A stretch of 64,000 bases of DNA from Thioalkalivibrio halophilus (GCF_001995255.1 NZ_MUZR01000004.1:29528-93527); one strand, 5' to 3'. Shown: positions 27,257 to 37,153, counted from the first letter of the stretch. Notes: a model not told the origin generated them from the sequence alone. Translations and numbers: made by a program.

Positions 27257-27799
27257 TCAGCCGGAAAGCAGCAGGCTCTCGCCGCGGGCCAGCCCGTCGA
27301 GGGTCCAGGAGGCGACGCGGTAGCGCACCAGGCGCAGGGTGGGGTGGCCGACCGTCGCGGTCATCCGCCGGACCTGACGGTTGCGCCCTTCGTAAAGGGT
27401 GATCGCAAGCCAGCGGGTGGGGATGTGGCGGCGAAAGCGCACCGGCGGGTCGCGTTCCGGCAGGTCCGGTGGGTCCATACGGTCGACCTTCGCCGGCAGG
27501 GTGAGTCCGTCGCGCAGTTCGACCCCGGTGCGCAGGGCCTCCAGCGCGGCCTCGTCGGGCTCGCCTTCCACCTGCACCCAGTAGGTCTTGCCCGCGGAGT
27601 CGGGGCCGGGGCGGGTGATGCGGGCGTTCAGAGCGCCATCGTCGGTGAGCACCAGAAGGCCCTCGGAATCGCGGTCCAGACGTCCGGCCGGGTGCACGCC
27701 GGGCAGGTCGATGTAATCGGCCAGGGTGGGACGGCCCTCGCGGTCGGTGAACTGGCTGAGCACGCCCCAGGGCTTGTGGAGCAGCAGGATCCGGCTCAT
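27257..27799 (-). CDS. rluE: 23S rRNA pseudouridine synthase, RluE-like
   Basis: A 180-aa RsuA/RluB/E/F family enzyme without an N-terminal S4 domain, as in RluE, which modifies U2457 of 23S rRNA. It starts [14 protein letters not shown] and has the catalytic aspartate in [19 protein letters not shown]. The motif [25 protein letters not shown] is the conserved C-terminal part. It starts 1 bp after the DUF1007 stop and is the last gene of a run that begins with the malic enzyme. Confidence 0.92.
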   Translation of the reverse strand: MSRILLLHKPWGVLSQFTDREGRPTLADYIDLPGVHPAGRLDRDSEGLLVLTDDGALNARITRPGPDSAGKTYWVQVEGEPDEAALEALRTGVELRDGLTLPAKVDRMDPPDLPERDPPVRFRRHIPTRWLAITLYEGRNRQVRRMTATVGHPTLRLVRYRVASWTLDGLARGESLLLSG

Positions 27800-27800
27800 G

Positions 27801-28466
27801 TCAGTCGCAGCGCAGGGTCACCCGGTCGGCGAAATGGCGCCCGAGGTTCTCCTCGGGCTCCGCGCCATAGTCCAGGGCCATGGCGCGGGCGACCATCGCC
27901 GGGTCGGGCCGTGGCCGGTCGACCTCGACTTCGCATTCCGGTGCCCCGCGCACCTGCGGAGGGCGTTCGTCAGGGTGCAGGATCTCGATGAAATAGGTGG
28001 GATCAAAGACGCGGTAAGCCACCGGCGTCCGCGCCGGGTCGGGCGCACCCTCGAGCGCCAGGGTGAAGCGGTATTCCAGGGTGTCTCCGTCCTTTTCCAT
28101 CCGCGCCTCGCCCTCCGGCCGCACCTCGATCGCGTGGCCTTCGGCCTCGAAGTGTGTGTACCAGTCGTATTCCTCCAGATTGTCGAGGATCTCGCGCGCC
28201 AGCGCGTTCAGGCGCTCGACGTCGCTGTCGCCCTCCTGGTGGGCCAGGGCGTCTTCGTGGAGGTATTCGGAGTACATCGGGTCGAATTGCCACAGGTGAT
28301 GCATGCGCACCAGCTGGCCGGTGGCGTCGCGCTCGAAATCGACCTCGAGATCGATCCAGGCGTGCGGATGGGCGGCTGCGGTGCCGGGCAGGCCGGCCGT
28401 CGCGGCCAGCAGCAGGAATGCGGCAAGGCGCGTCGCCAGGCGCGGTTGAATGCGGACCGGGTTCAT
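27801..28466 (-). CDS. DUF1007 family periplasmic protein
   Basis: A 221-aa protein with a signal peptide ([20 protein letters not shown]) and the mature start [12 protein letters not shown], typical of DUF1007. These proteins often accompany nickel/cobalt or other metal exporters; their role is unproven. Here no transporter is adjacent: it overlaps the exonuclease gene upstream by 4 bp (ATGA) and is followed by rluE. The protein is rich in histidine and acidic residues, consistent with metal binding. Confidence 0.85.
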   Translation of the reverse strand: MNPVRIQPRLATRLAAFLLLAATAGLPGTAAAHPHAWIDLEVDFERDATGQLVRMHHLWQFDPMYSEYLHEDALAHQEGDSDVERLNALAREILDNLEEYDWYTHFEAEGHAIEVRPEGEARMEKDGDTLEYRFTLALEGAPDPARTPVAYRVFDPTYFIEILHPDERPPQVRGAPECEVEVDRPRPDPAMVARAMALDYGAEPEENLGRHFADRVTLRCD

Positions 28467-29362
28467 GCCGGGATGGCCTCCGGGGTCGGGGCGGCCACAT
28501 GCAGCAGCCGCTCGTGGTAGTCGGGGTGCACGCCGAGGTCATGCAGCCGGGCGTGTATGTCACTGACCGGTCCGCGCGGCTGCAGTTCGGCGGGCAGATC
28601 GGAACCCCGGGGGAGTCCCGGGACGTCGTCCACCAGACCGGTCAGCCGGCGCGACAGGCGCAGGCGTTCGGGATCGGCGGCGATCGCCTGCGCGAGGGCG
28701 GTGGCGCGGCGCAGGTTGCAGCGGCGAACCGCGTCGGGATCGGCAAGCACGCTTTCCAGGTCACCCAGGCGGCGCAGGATGCGGGCCGCTCCGCGCGGCC
28801 CCAGTCCGTGGATGCCCGGGATGTTGTCGCTGCGGTCACCGGCCAGAGCCAGCAGGTCGGCCACCTGGTCGGGGCGCACGCGCAGGCGTTTCTCGAGGGC
28901 CCGGCGGTCCATGGGCCGGCCGCGTTCCGGGTCGTGCAGGTGGTCCCGGTCGCCGAGGATGGTCTGTGCCAGATCTTTGTCGGCGCTCATCACCGCGACC
29001 GGCAGTCCCGCCGTGCGCGCGTTGCGGGTCAGGGTGGCGATCAGATCGTCGGCCTCGTATTCGGGGTGTGAGAAGCGGGCCAGCCCGAGGGCGTCCAGCA
29101 GCTCGCCGATCCGCTCGAACTGAGCCCGCAGTTCGGGGGGTGCCGGCGGACGATGGGCCTTGTACCCGGGGTCGAGGCGGTGGCGGAAACCGCGCCGCAG
29201 CGAGGTGTCGAAACAGAAGCCCAGCGGCCCCGGGGCACGCCGTGGCAACCACTGGCACAGGGAGTGGACGAAGCCGTGCAGCGCACCGCCGGGCCGGCCC
29301 TGCGGGTCGGGGTCGAGGCCGCGCGCGAACCAGGCACGGAACACGAAGATGCTGGTGTCCAC
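28463..29362 (-). CDS. 5'-3' exonuclease, PolA N-terminal/Xni-like flap endonuclease
   Basis: A stand-alone 299-aa 5'-nuclease. It begins VDTSIFVFRAWF and has the metal-binding aspartates in LGFCFDTS, EYEADDLIATL and VMSADKDLAQ, then the helix-hairpin-helix LALAGDRSDNIPGIHGLGPRGAARIL. The PKAH-like YKAHRPP motif is present. It acts on 5' flaps in DNA repair and Okazaki processing. The start is uncertain: a GTG at 29362 gives the family N terminus, but a TTG about 40 nt upstream, overlapping the end of mdh, is possible. It overlaps the DUF1007 start by 4 bp. Confidence 0.88.
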   Translation of the reverse strand: MDTSIFVFRAWFARGLDPDPQGRPGGALHGFVHSLCQWLPRRAPGPLGFCFDTSLRRGFRHRLDPGYKAHRPPAPPELRAQFERIGELLDALGLARFSHPEYEADDLIATLTRNARTAGLPVAVMSADKDLAQTILGDRDHLHDPERGRPMDRRALEKRLRVRPDQVADLLALAGDRSDNIPGIHGLGPRGAARILRRLGDLESVLADPDAVRRCNLRRATALAQAIAADPERLRLSRRLTGLVDDVPGLPRGSDLPAELQPRGPVSDIHARLHDLGVHPDYHERLLHVAAPTPEAIPA

Positions 29363-29390
29363 GACCGTGCAGGTCGGGCACGGGGCGGGG

Positions 29391-30314
29391 TCACTGCAGG
29401 CGTTCAAGATCCTTCCGGATGCCGGCGATGGAACGCTCGAGATCCGCCTGTTCGTCGGCCTGGAGATCCAGTTCCACGATGCGTTCCATGCCCCCCTGGC
29501 CGAGGATGCAGGGGACGCCGGTGGCGACATCGCGCTGGCCGTATTCGCCGTCCAGCAGCGCGACCGTGGGCAGGACCCGGCGCCGGTCGAGGGCGATCGC
29601 CTCGACCATCTCGGCGATCGCCGCGGCCGGGGCCGCATAGGCGCTGGAGGTCTGCTTGAGGGCGAGGATCTCGGCGCCGCCGTGGCGGGTGCGCTCGACG
29701 ATGGAGTCGAGGGTTTCGCGGTCGAGGAACCGGTCCAGCGGGATGCCGTTGACATGCGAGTAGCGCAGCAGCGGGACCATGGCGTCGCCATGCCCGCCCA
29801 GCACCAGGGCCTGGATGTCGTGCACCGACAGGCCGGTCTCCAGCGCGATGAAGGCGGCCATGCGCGAGGTGTCCAGCACGCCCGCCTGGCCCATGATCCG
29901 GTCGCGGCTCCAGCCGGTCTGCTGCGCCGCGCGCCAGGTGAGCACGTCCACCGGATTGGAGACCACCAGCAGGCGGCTGTCGGGGGCGTGGCGCCGGACC
30001 TGGTCGAGGATTTCGTCGAGGATCGCGACGTTCTTGTCGAGGACATCGGAGCGCGACATGCCCGGCTTGCGTGGCAGCCCGGCGGTGATGATCACCAGTT
30101 CCGCACCGGCGATGACGTCCGCCTCGTGGGAACCGGTCAGGCGGGTGTCGAAGCCCAGCAGGGGCGCGGTCTCCTGGATATCCAGTGCGGCCCCGGCGGC
30201 GGTCCCTTCATGGACATCCAGCAGCGCGATCTCGCGGGCGAGGTCACGGCGGGCAAGGAACTGCGCGGTGGATTCCCCCACCCGCCCGGCTCCGACGATG
30301 GCGATCTTCTGCAT
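29391..30314 (-). CDS. mdh: Malate dehydrogenase (LDH-like, MDH type 3)
   Basis: A 307-aa NAD-dependent dehydrogenase that interconverts malate and oxaloacetate. It opens KIAIVGAGRVGES (GxGxxG), has the mobile loop AGLPRKPGMSRSD with the substrate Arg expected for malate rather than lactate, VSNPVDVLTW, and the catalytic GGHGDAMVPL. The form is the LDH-like type found in many bacteria, distinct from E. coli Mdh. It lies 25 bp downstream of the malic enzyme, so both malate-consuming enzymes are probably cotranscribed. Confidence 0.92.
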   Translation of the reverse strand: MQKIAIVGAGRVGESTAQFLARRDLAREIALLDVHEGTAAGAALDIQETAPLLGFDTRLTGSHEADVIAGAELVIITAGLPRKPGMSRSDVLDKNVAILDEILDQVRRHAPDSRLLVVSNPVDVLTWRAAQQTGWSRDRIMGQAGVLDTSRMAAFIALETGLSVHDIQALVLGGHGDAMVPLLRYSHVNGIPLDRFLDRETLDSIVERTRHGGAEILALKQTSSAYAAPAAAIAEMVEAIALDRRRVLPTVALLDGEYGQRDVATGVPCILGQGGMERIVELDLQADEQADLERSIAGIRKDLERLQ

Positions 30315-30339
30315 GGCCTGCGCTCCTCGGACTGTGTGT

Positions 30340-31560
30340 TCAGGTTCGCGCCACGCCGCTGTCGCGGGCCGCCCGGGCCACCGCCTCCGGGATGGTCTCG
30401 ATCAGGCGCGGATCGAACGGCGTGGGCAGGATGTAGTCCGGTCCGAACTCCAGGTGGTCGCGGCCGTAGGCGTCCAGCACGCTCTGCGGCACCGGTTCGC
30501 GCGCCAGGTCGGCGATCGCGTGGGTGGCCGCGACCAGCATGGCGTCGTTGATGCGTCGGGCGCGCACGTCCAGCGCCCCGCGGAAGATGAACGGGAATCC
30601 GAGCACGTTGTTGACCTGGTTGGGGTAGTCGGAGCGGCCGGTCGCCATGATCAGGTCGTCCCGGGTCTCGCGGGCCAGGTCCGGCTGGATCTCCGGGTCC
30701 GGATTGGACAGGGCGAAGATCACCGGGTTCGGCGCCATGCTCCGCAGCATGTCCGGGGTCAGGATGTCCGGGCCGGACAGCCCGATGAACACGTCCGCGT
30801 CGCGGCAGGCGTCCTCCAGCGTGCGGTCCTCGGTGTCCACCGCGAAGATCTGCTTGTGTTCATTGAGGTCTTCACGGTGGCTGTGGATCACGCCATTGCG
30901 GTCGACCATGTGGATGAGGTGCTTGCTCGCACCCAGGCGCACCAGCAGCTGCATGGATGCGATGCCGGCAGCTCCCGCGCCCACACAGACGATTCGGGCG
31001 TCGGCCAGGTTCTTGCCCTGGATGGACAGGGCGTTGAGCAGGCCGGCGGCGGTGATGATGGCCGTGCCGTGCTGGTCATCGTGGAACACCGGGATGTCCA
31101 GGCGTTCGCTCAGGCGGCGTTCGATCTCGAAACAGTGCGGCGCCGCGATGTCCTCGAGGTTGATGCCGCCGAAGCCGCCGGCGATGCGCGCCACGGTATT
31201 GATGAAGTCCTCGGGCTGGGCGGCGTCGACCTCGATGTCGAACACGTCGACCCCGGCGAAGGTCTTGAACAGCACGCCCTTGCCCTCCATCACTGGTTTG
31301 GAAGCCAGCGCGCCGGTGTTGCCCAGGCCCAGAACCGCGGTGCCGTCGGTGATCACGGCCACCAGGTTGCCCTTGCCGGTATAGCGGTAGACCTCGTCGG
31401 GGTTGTCGGCGATGGCGCGCACCGGGGCCGCCACGCCGGGCGAATACGCCAGCGACAGGTCGTCCTGCGTGGCGGTGGGCTTGGTGACGTGGATGGCCAG
31501 TTTCCCGGCCGGTTCGCGGGCGTGGTAGTCGAGGGCGCGCTGATTGAAATCGTCGGACAT
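30340..31560 (-). CDS. NAD(P)-dependent malic enzyme, short form
   Basis: A 406-aa malic enzyme converting malate to pyruvate and CO2. Motifs are SLAYSPGVAAPVRAI, GLGNTGALASKPVMEGK, the metal site IPVFHDDQHGTAI, and the NAD(P) fold VCVGAGAAGIA. It lacks the C-terminal phosphotransacetylase-like domain found in MaeB (about 760 aa), so it is the minimal catalytic form. The end is followed 25 bp later by mdh. Cofactor preference cannot be read with confidence. Confidence 0.92.
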   Translation of the reverse strand: MSDDFNQRALDYHAREPAGKLAIHVTKPTATQDDLSLAYSPGVAAPVRAIADNPDEVYRYTGKGNLVAVITDGTAVLGLGNTGALASKPVMEGKGVLFKTFAGVDVFDIEVDAAQPEDFINTVARIAGGFGGINLEDIAAPHCFEIERRLSERLDIPVFHDDQHGTAIITAAGLLNALSIQGKNLADARIVCVGAGAAGIASMQLLVRLGASKHLIHMVDRNGVIHSHREDLNEHKQIFAVDTEDRTLEDACRDADVFIGLSGPDILTPDMLRSMAPNPVIFALSNPDPEIQPDLARETRDDLIMATGRSDYPNQVNNVLGFPFIFRGALDVRARRINDAMLVAATHAIADLAREPVPQSVLDAYGRDHLEFGPDYILPTPFDPRLIETIPEAVARAARDSGVART

Positions 31561-31592
31561 GATTGCGAACGGGCCTTGTGCGGGCGGTGGGT

Positions 31593-32465
31593 TCAGTTGA
31601 CCGGGTGGGTCGGCAGATCATTGCGGTCGCGGGCCGCCTCGTACAGCGGTCGTACCTCGTCGGCCAGCCGGGCGAGCTCGCGCTGGCGCCCTTCCGGCGC
31701 CGGGTGGGTGCTGAGGAACACCGGGTGGCGGCTGTCGCCGGACTGCTCGGCCATCTTGCGCCACAGCGCCGGGGCGGCGTCGGGGTCGTAGCCGGCGCGG
31801 GCCGCCAGTTCGATGCCGATCTCGTCGGCTTCGGTTTCCATGCGCCGGCTGTGGGGCAGCTGCACCGCCAGCACCGCGCCCAGCGCGGCGCCGGTCAGCG
31901 CCAGCTCGGAGCGGTCGCCGGTGATGGCGAAGCCGGTGACCGCCAGATTGGAGGCCATCGCCACCGACATCTTCTCGGCGCTGTGGGCGGACAGGGCATG
32001 GCCGATCTCGTGGCCGATGATCTGCGCCAGTTCGTCGTCGGTCAGTTCCAGCTGTTCGATGATGCCCGAGTAGATCGCCATCTTGCCGCCGGCCATGGCG
32101 AACGCGTTCAGGGTGTCCGGCGCCTCGATGACCGCGATCTCCCAGTCCCAGTCCGCGGTTTCGGGGCGGTACTCGATGGCCTGTGCCACGACCCGGCCGG
32201 TGATGCCGTGGACCCGTTCGGTCATCTCGGGATCGGTGTTGATCCGCCCCTCCTCGCGCGCGCCGGACAGCATTTCGACGTAGGCCTCGCGCGAGGCGTC
32301 GATCGCCTGGTTTTCGGAGACCAGCATTAGCTGGGAGCGCCCGGTCACCGGGTTGGTGGTGCAGGCGGGCAGGCCCAGGGCCATGCCCAGCACGGCGATC
32401 AGGGCCAGTACCGGCAGACGCCGGCGCAGCGGACGGAACAGCGAGTTCATGCGTGACCAGTTCAT
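31593..32465 (-). CDS. M48 family metalloprotease, lipoprotein
   Basis: A 290-aa peptidase resembling the LoiP/YggG group. The first 35 residues form a lipoprotein signal ending LGLPAC, so C35 should be lipidated. The zinc motif is HEIGH in QIIGHEIGHALSAHSAEK, and the downstream ligand is in METEADEIGIELAARAGYDP. STHPAPEGRQREL is the conserved C-terminal motif. It probably degrades misfolded envelope proteins. A second ATG five codons in (32450) is possible. It sits 32 bp upstream of the malic enzyme. Confidence 0.92.
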   Translation of the reverse strand: MNWSRMNSLFRPLRRRLPVLALIAVLGMALGLPACTTNPVTGRSQLMLVSENQAIDASREAYVEMLSGAREEGRINTDPEMTERVHGITGRVVAQAIEYRPETADWDWEIAVIEAPDTLNAFAMAGGKMAIYSGIIEQLELTDDELAQIIGHEIGHALSAHSAEKMSVAMASNLAVTGFAITGDRSELALTGAALGAVLAVQLPHSRRMETEADEIGIELAARAGYDPDAAPALWRKMAEQSGDSRHPVFLSTHPAPEGRQRELARLADEVRPLYEAARDRNDLPTHPVN

Positions 32466-32558
32466 GCGGTTTCTGCCTGCAGGACCCGCGGGGTCGCGGG
32501 ATAATGACACCCCTTCAGCATACACCCTGCGGGCCGCGGAGCGGAGCCCGCACGCAAA

Positions 32559-32584
32559 CGAGGGCACCCCGAAGGATGCCCTCG
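32559..32584 (-). terminator. Probable rpmE terminator with a UUCG tetraloop
   Basis: On the minus strand, CGAGGGCATCC and GGGTGCCCTCG form an 11-bp stem (one G-U pair) closed by a TTCG loop and followed by TTTGCG. UUCG-capped GC stems are common in intrinsic terminators. It lies about 78 bp past the rpmE stop and before the M48 gene. The T run is short, so termination may be partial. Confidence 0.6.
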
Positions 32585-32661
32585 CCGGATCGGCCACGCT
32601 GGCGGGGCCGATGGGCCGCCGCCTGCCTGCGGGGCCGCGTGATGCGACCTCGCGCGGGACT

Positions 32662-32865
32662 TCAGAACGCGAAGCGGCGCTTGAACTTGTCCACCTGGCC
32701 GGCGGTGTCGACGATCTTCTGCTTGCCGGTGTAGAACGGATGGCACTGCGAGCAGACGTCCAGGTGCATCTCGTCCTGACCCAGGGTGGAACGGGTCGTG
32801 AACTTCGTGCCACAGGTGCAGATCACGTTGACTTCGCGGTATTGGGGATGGATCTCGGCTTTCAT
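32662..32865 (-). CDS. rpmE: 50S ribosomal protein L31, zinc-binding form
   Basis: A 67-aa L31 with the four cysteines of the zinc-binding C+ form (two in ICTCG, two in VCSQC). It begins [12 protein letters not shown] and ends DKFKRRFAF, both typical. L31 bridges the subunits and serves as a zinc reserve in bacteria that also hold a zinc-free paralogue. It reads in the direction of the M48 protease and malic enzyme. Confidence 0.97.
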   Translation of the reverse strand: MKAEIHPQYREVNVICTCGTKFTTRSTLGQDEMHLDVCSQCHPFYTGKQKIVDTAGQVDKFKRRFAF

Positions 32866-32900
32866 GGTCGACTCACGCGTGTTCGGGCGAAAAGTGCGCT

Positions 32901-32930
32901 AGCATAGCCGCCTCCTGTGGCCGGGCGCAA
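32901..32930 (-). promoter_or_regulatory. Candidate rpmE promoter
   Basis: On the minus strand TTGCGC (32930-32925), 18 nt, TATGCT (32906-32901) is a plausible sigma70 promoter, with a start about 40 nt upstream of the rpmE ATG. The -10 matches four of six bases, the -35 three of six. Confidence 0.35.
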
Positions 32931-33215
32931 GTCGACGGCGGTCTTCGCGGCAGGCGGCCGCCGGTCCGGCCAGGTGGTTGTCCTGCGGGGCGTTGTGCCG
33001 GGGCGCGCGAGTTTTCCCCGAAACCTGTGGAAAACTTTGTGGACGAACTGTCACTGGATGGCGCCAGCGGCTTGCTGTGGCGCAGGGCCTTGAGTTGGTC
33101 AAGTTTTGTTCATTGTTGGTATGTTCCTGAAAATAAAGAATACTTTTTGTGTCAATGGGGCCGGGCCTGGCGCTGACCGGGGTCGGGGCCGGCGTGAAAG
33201 GGCGGGAGTCGCGTT
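32931..33215. other. Intergenic region between rpmE and rimO with an AT-rich tract
   Basis: The 350-bp gap between rpmE (minus) and rimO (plus) holds no credible gene. The middle (about 33095-33155) is clearly AT-rich compared with its surroundings and contains several promoter-like words (TTGGTC, TTGTTC, TATGTT, TAAAGA) in positions that could serve rimO, none with a clearly correct spacing. I see no long repeat or attachment-site structure. Confidence 0.5.
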
Positions 33216-34580
33216 GTGAATAACATGTCCGCATTGTCAAGCGCAGTGCCGCAGGTCGGCTTTGTCAGCCTTGGCTGCCCCAAGGCGCTGGTCGATTCCG
33301 AGCGCATCCTGACCCGGCTGCGTGCCGAGGGCTACGGGATCGTCGGGGACTACACCGGGGCGGACCTGGTGGTGGTCAATACCTGCGGGTTCATCGACGA
33401 GGCGGTGGAAGAATCGCTGGGGGCGATCGGCGAGGCCCTGGCGGAGAACGGGCAGGTGATCGTGACCGGCTGCCTGGGCAAGGATGCCGAGACCATCCAC
33501 GAGCGCCATCCGGACGTGCTGGCGGTCACCGGGCCGCATGCCTACGAGGACGTGGTCACGGCGGTGCACGAGCACCTGCCGCCGCCGGCGGGCACCTTCG
33601 AGACCCTGGTGCCACCGGAGGGCATCCGCCTGACGCCGCGCCACTACGCCTATCTGAAGATCTCCGAGGGCTGCAATCACCGCTGCAGCTTCTGCATCAT
33701 CCCCGGGCTGCGCGGCGACCTGGTCAGTCGCTCGATCGGCGAGGTGCTGGCGGAGGCGGAGCGCCTGGCCGAGGCCGGTGTGCGCGAGATCCTGGTGATC
33801 TCGCAGGACACTTCCGCCTACGGCGTGGACGTGAAATATCGTACCGGCTTCCACGGCGGGCGCCCGATCCGCTCGGATATCGCGCACCTCGCCGAGGCCC
33901 TGGGGCAGCTGGGCATCTGGGTGCGGCTGCACTACGTCTATCCGTATCCGCATGTGGATCGCCTGATCCCGCTGATGGGCTCCGGCGAGGAGGGCGGACT
34001 GCTGCCCTATCTCGACATGCCGCTGCAGCACGGCCACCCGCGGGTACTGAAGGCCATGCGCCGTCCGGCCGCGGCGGAGAAGGTGCTGGAGCGGATCGCC
34101 GACTGGCGCGCGCGGCGCCCCGATCTGACGCTGCGTTCGACGTTCATCGTGGGCTTTCCCGGGGAGACGGAGGCCGAGTTCGAGACCCTGCTGGACTTCC
34201 TGCGCGAGGCGCAGCTGGACCGCGTCGGGGCCTTTGCCTATTCGCCGGTGGACGGGGCCGAGGCCAATGCCCTGCCGGACCCGGTCCCGGAGGCCGTGCG
34301 GCAGGAGCGTCTGGCGCGTTTCATGGAGGTGCAGGCGGAGATCAGTGCCGAACGGCTGCGCCGGCGGGTGGGCACGCAGCCGGTGGTGCTGGTGGACGGC
34401 ACCGACGAACACGGCATCGTGGTCGCGCGCTCGGCCGCGGAGGCGCCGGAGATCGACGGGGTGATCCGCGTGCCGGATGCCGATCCCGACTCAGTGGAGG
34501 CGGGGGACTTCATCGAGGTGCGGGTCACCGCCGCCCGCGAGCACGACCTGATCGCCGAGGTCGCCGACCCGGACGAGTGA
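33216..34580 (+). CDS. rimO: Ribosomal protein S12 methylthiotransferase RimO
   Basis: RimO is a radical SAM enzyme that methylthiolates Asp89 of ribosomal protein S12. The 454-aa protein has the UPF0004 domain with C21, C57 and C86 for the auxiliary [4Fe-4S] cluster, the radical SAM motif C153-x3-C157-x2-C160 (CNHRCSFC), and a C-terminal TRAM domain. The GTG at 33216 is preceded by GGGAG at 7 nt, which decides it over the ATG three codons later. It converges on glgP with 28 bp between stops. Confidence 0.96.
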   Translation: MNNMSALSSAVPQVGFVSLGCPKALVDSERILTRLRAEGYGIVGDYTGADLVVVNTCGFIDEAVEESLGAIGEALAENGQVIVTGCLGKDAETIHERHPDVLAVTGPHAYEDVVTAVHEHLPPPAGTFETLVPPEGIRLTPRHYAYLKISEGCNHRCSFCIIPGLRGDLVSRSIGEVLAEAERLAEAGVREILVISQDTSAYGVDVKYRTGFHGGRPIRSDIAHLAEALGQLGIWVRLHYVYPYPHVDRLIPLMGSGEEGGLLPYLDMPLQHGHPRVLKAMRRPAAAEKVLERIADWRARRPDLTLRSTFIVGFPGETEAEFETLLDFLREAQLDRVGAFAYSPVDGAEANALPDPVPEAVRQERLARFMEVQAEISAERLRRRVGTQPVVLVDGTDEHGIVVARSAAEAPEIDGVIRVPDADPDSVEAGDFIEVRVTAAREHDLIAEVADPDE

Positions 34581-34608
34581 CCGGGGCGGCCTCGCTCGGC
34601 GGTCGTGT

Positions 34609-37098
34609 TCAGCCGCCGTTGCGCTTCGGGGCCACCGGTTCCGGCGTGGCGTCCCAGATCTTCTCCGCGTAGTCGCGCACCGTGCGGTCAATGGAGAAGT
34701 AGCCCATGCGCGCGATGTTGGTGAGCGCCGCGGTGTTCCAGCATTCCGGCTGCGCATACAGCGCGTCGGCCCGCTCGCAGGCCTCGCGGTAGGCGGGGTA
34801 GTCGGCGAGCACGAAGAACGGGTCCTGGTGGCGCAGATAGTGCCCCAGTTCTGCATGGGTGGCGTTGTCGTCGCAGGTGAAATAGCCCTGCTCGATCATC
34901 TCCACCGTGCGGCTCAGCGCGGGCCGGCCGGCGAGCATGGCCTCGGGGACCTCGCCGCGGGCGCGGTGGGCGACCACCTCGGACTCGGTCATGCCGAAGA
35001 TGAAGATGTTGTCCTCGCCCACCGCGTCGCGGATCTCGATGTTGGCACCGTCCAGCGTGCCGACGGTCAGCGCGCCGTTCAGTGCCAGCTTCATGTTGCC
35101 GGTGCCCGAGGCCTCGAAGCCCGCGGTGGAGATCTGCTCCGAGAGGTCCGCCGCGGGGATGATTACGGTCGCGGCGCTGACTTCGTAGTTGGGGATGAAC
35201 ACGCACTTCAGGCGGTCGCCCACCTGCGGGTCGTGGTTGATGACGTCCGCGACCTCGTTGATGACCTGGATGATGTCCTTGGCGCGCTGGTAGCCGGGGG
35301 CCGCCTTGCCGCCGAAGATCACCACCCGCGGGGGGACGTTCTCGCCGTCGCGGATGCGGTTGTACAGCTCGATGACGTGCAGCAGCTTGAGCAGCTGGCG
35401 CTTGTATTCGTGGATGCGCTTGATCTGCACATCAAAAAGCACGTCGGTGCGGATGCGGATGCCGGTGCGCTCGCGCACCAGCGTGGCCAGGCGCTCCTTG
35501 TTCTTGCGCTTGACCTGCTGAAACTTCTGTTGAAGCTCCGGATCCGCGACCCAGGGCTCCAGCGCGCGCAGGCGTTCAAGGTCGTACTGCCAGTCGTGAC
35601 CGATCTTTTCACCGAGGAACTCGGTCAGCTCCGGATTGGCCTGGATCATCCACAGCCGGGGGGTGACGCCGTTGGTGACATTGACGAAGCGTTCCGGCCA
35701 CAGCTGGTAGAAATCGGCGAACAGGGTCTGTTTCAGCAGCTCGGTATGCAGGGCGGCGACGCCGTTGATCTGGTGTGAACCGACCACCGCCAGATGGGCC
35801 ATGCGGACGTTCCGGCCGCCTTCCTCGTCGATCAGCGACAGCCGCTTGAGGCGCTCCTCGTCGCCGGGGAAGCGCCGGCGCACCATCTCGAGGAATTCGT
35901 GGTTGATGCGGTAGATGATCTGCATGTGCCGCGGCAGCACGCGGGTCATCAGGTCCACCGGCCAGGTTTCCAGTGCCTCGGGCATCAGGGTGTGGTTGGT
36001 GTAGGCGAATACCTGTCGGCAGAGCTCCCAGGCACGGGCCCAGTGCAGCCCGTGACGGTCCATCAGCAAGCGCATCAACTCCGCCACCGCGATCGCCGGG
36101 TGGGTGTCGTTCAGCTGGATCGCGACCTGGTGGGGCAGGTCGTCCAGGGTATACCCGAGCTCGGTGTGGCGGTCGAGGATGTCGTGCAATGAGGCGGCGA
36201 CGAAGAAGTACTCCTGCTTCAGCCGCAGTTCTTTGCCGATGGCGGTGGCGTCGTTGGGATAGAGCACCATGGAGATGCTCTCCGACTGGCTCTTGTCGGC
36301 CACGGCGCGGATGTAGTCGCCCTCGTTGAAATAGCGCAGATCGAAGTCGCGGGTGGCCTTGGCCCCCCACAGGCGCAGGTTGTTGACGTTGCGCCGGCCA
36401 TAACCCGCGGTGGGGTAGTCATAGGCCATGGCCAGGATCTGTTCGCCGTCTTCCCAGGAGTAATGTACCGAGCCGTCGTTCCGGTGGTGTTCCACTACCT
36501 CGCCGTAGAAGCGGATCGGGTATTTGCGTTCCGCGCGCGGGAACTCCCAGGGGTTGCCGTAGCGCAGCCAGTTGTCCGGGTGCTCGACCTGACGGTAGGG
36601 CTCGAATTGCTGGCGGAACATGCCGTATTCATAGCGGATGCCGTAGCCGAAGCCGGGATAGCCCTGGGTTGCCAGCGATTCGAGGATGCAGGCGGCCAGG
36701 CGCCCGAGGCCGCCGTTGCCCAGCGCGGCGTCATCCTCCCAGGCAACGATCTCGTCGTAGTCCTGTCCCAGCTGAGCGAGGGCCTCGCGGGTCTCGTCGA
36801 GGATGCCGGTGTTGCGCAGGTTGGCCTCCAGCATGCGCCCGATCAGGTACTCCATCGACAGGTAATAGACCCGCTTGACGTCTTCCGCGTCGAACTGGCG
36901 GCGGGTCAGCAGCCGGCGTTCGATCATGCGTTCGCGCACCGCGAACGAGGTGGCATCGAGCCAGTCGCGCTGGGTGGCCTGTTTCGGATCCTTTCCGACG
37001 AACCGCACCATGGCATCGCGGATGGACTGTTTCAGGCCCTCGGTATCGTGCGGGAGCGGGCTGAGCGGGGGGGCCGTAGTGTCGGCGCTGGTGGACAT
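34609..37098 (-). CDS. glgP: Glycogen/maltodextrin phosphorylase
   Basis: An 829-aa GT35 enzyme that releases glucose-1-phosphate from glycogen. It shows DDAALGNGGLGRLAACILES, IRYEYGMFRQ, the C-terminal catalytic domain and the PLP-binding lysine in EASGTGNMKLALNGALTVGTLDG (given here in part). Length matches E. coli GlgP (815 aa). The ATG at 37098 follows GGAG at 8 nt. It lies 55 bp after purD on the same strand, with no terminator visible, so read-through from purHD is possible. No other glycogen gene is present. Confidence 0.95.
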   Translation of the reverse strand: MSTSADTTAPPLSPLPHDTEGLKQSIRDAMVRFVGKDPKQATQRDWLDATSFAVRERMIERRLLTRRQFDAEDVKRVYYLSMEYLIGRMLEANLRNTGILDETREALAQLGQDYDEIVAWEDDAALGNGGLGRLAACILESLATQGYPGFGYGIRYEYGMFRQQFEPYRQVEHPDNWLRYGNPWEFPRAERKYPIRFYGEVVEHHRNDGSVHYSWEDGEQILAMAYDYPTAGYGRRNVNNLRLWGAKATRDFDLRYFNEGDYIRAVADKSQSESISMVLYPNDATAIGKELRLKQEYFFVAASLHDILDRHTELGYTLDDLPHQVAIQLNDTHPAIAVAELMRLLMDRHGLHWARAWELCRQVFAYTNHTLMPEALETWPVDLMTRVLPRHMQIIYRINHEFLEMVRRRFPGDEERLKRLSLIDEEGGRNVRMAHLAVVGSHQINGVAALHTELLKQTLFADFYQLWPERFVNVTNGVTPRLWMIQANPELTEFLGEKIGHDWQYDLERLRALEPWVADPELQQKFQQVKRKNKERLATLVRERTGIRIRTDVLFDVQIKRIHEYKRQLLKLLHVIELYNRIRDGENVPPRVVIFGGKAAPGYQRAKDIIQVINEVADVINHDPQVGDRLKCVFIPNYEVSAATVIIPAADLSEQISTAGFEASGTGNMKLALNGALTVGTLDGANIEIRDAVGEDNIFIFGMTESEVVAHRARGEVPEAMLAGRPALSRTVEMIEQGYFTCDDNATHAELGHYLRHQDPFFVLADYPAYREACERADALYAQPECWNTAALTNIARMGYFSIDRTVRDYAEKIWDATPEPVAPKRNGG

Positions 37099-37153
37099 CT
37101 TTTTTCTCCGGGGGGTTGCGGCCGGACACGCCCGCCATCGACCCCGGCGCCGT

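Noticed and set aside
33026..33034. DnaA-box-like TTTTCCACA (minus strand) in the rpmE-rimO gap
   Set aside because: A single box with no cluster, no dnaA/dnaN/gyrB neighbours and no AT-rich unwinding repeats; not an origin.
32899..33240. 113-codon minus-strand frame in the rpmE-rimO gap
   Set aside because: It has no ribosome site or domain and crosses the rimO start and the AT-rich promoter-like tract.
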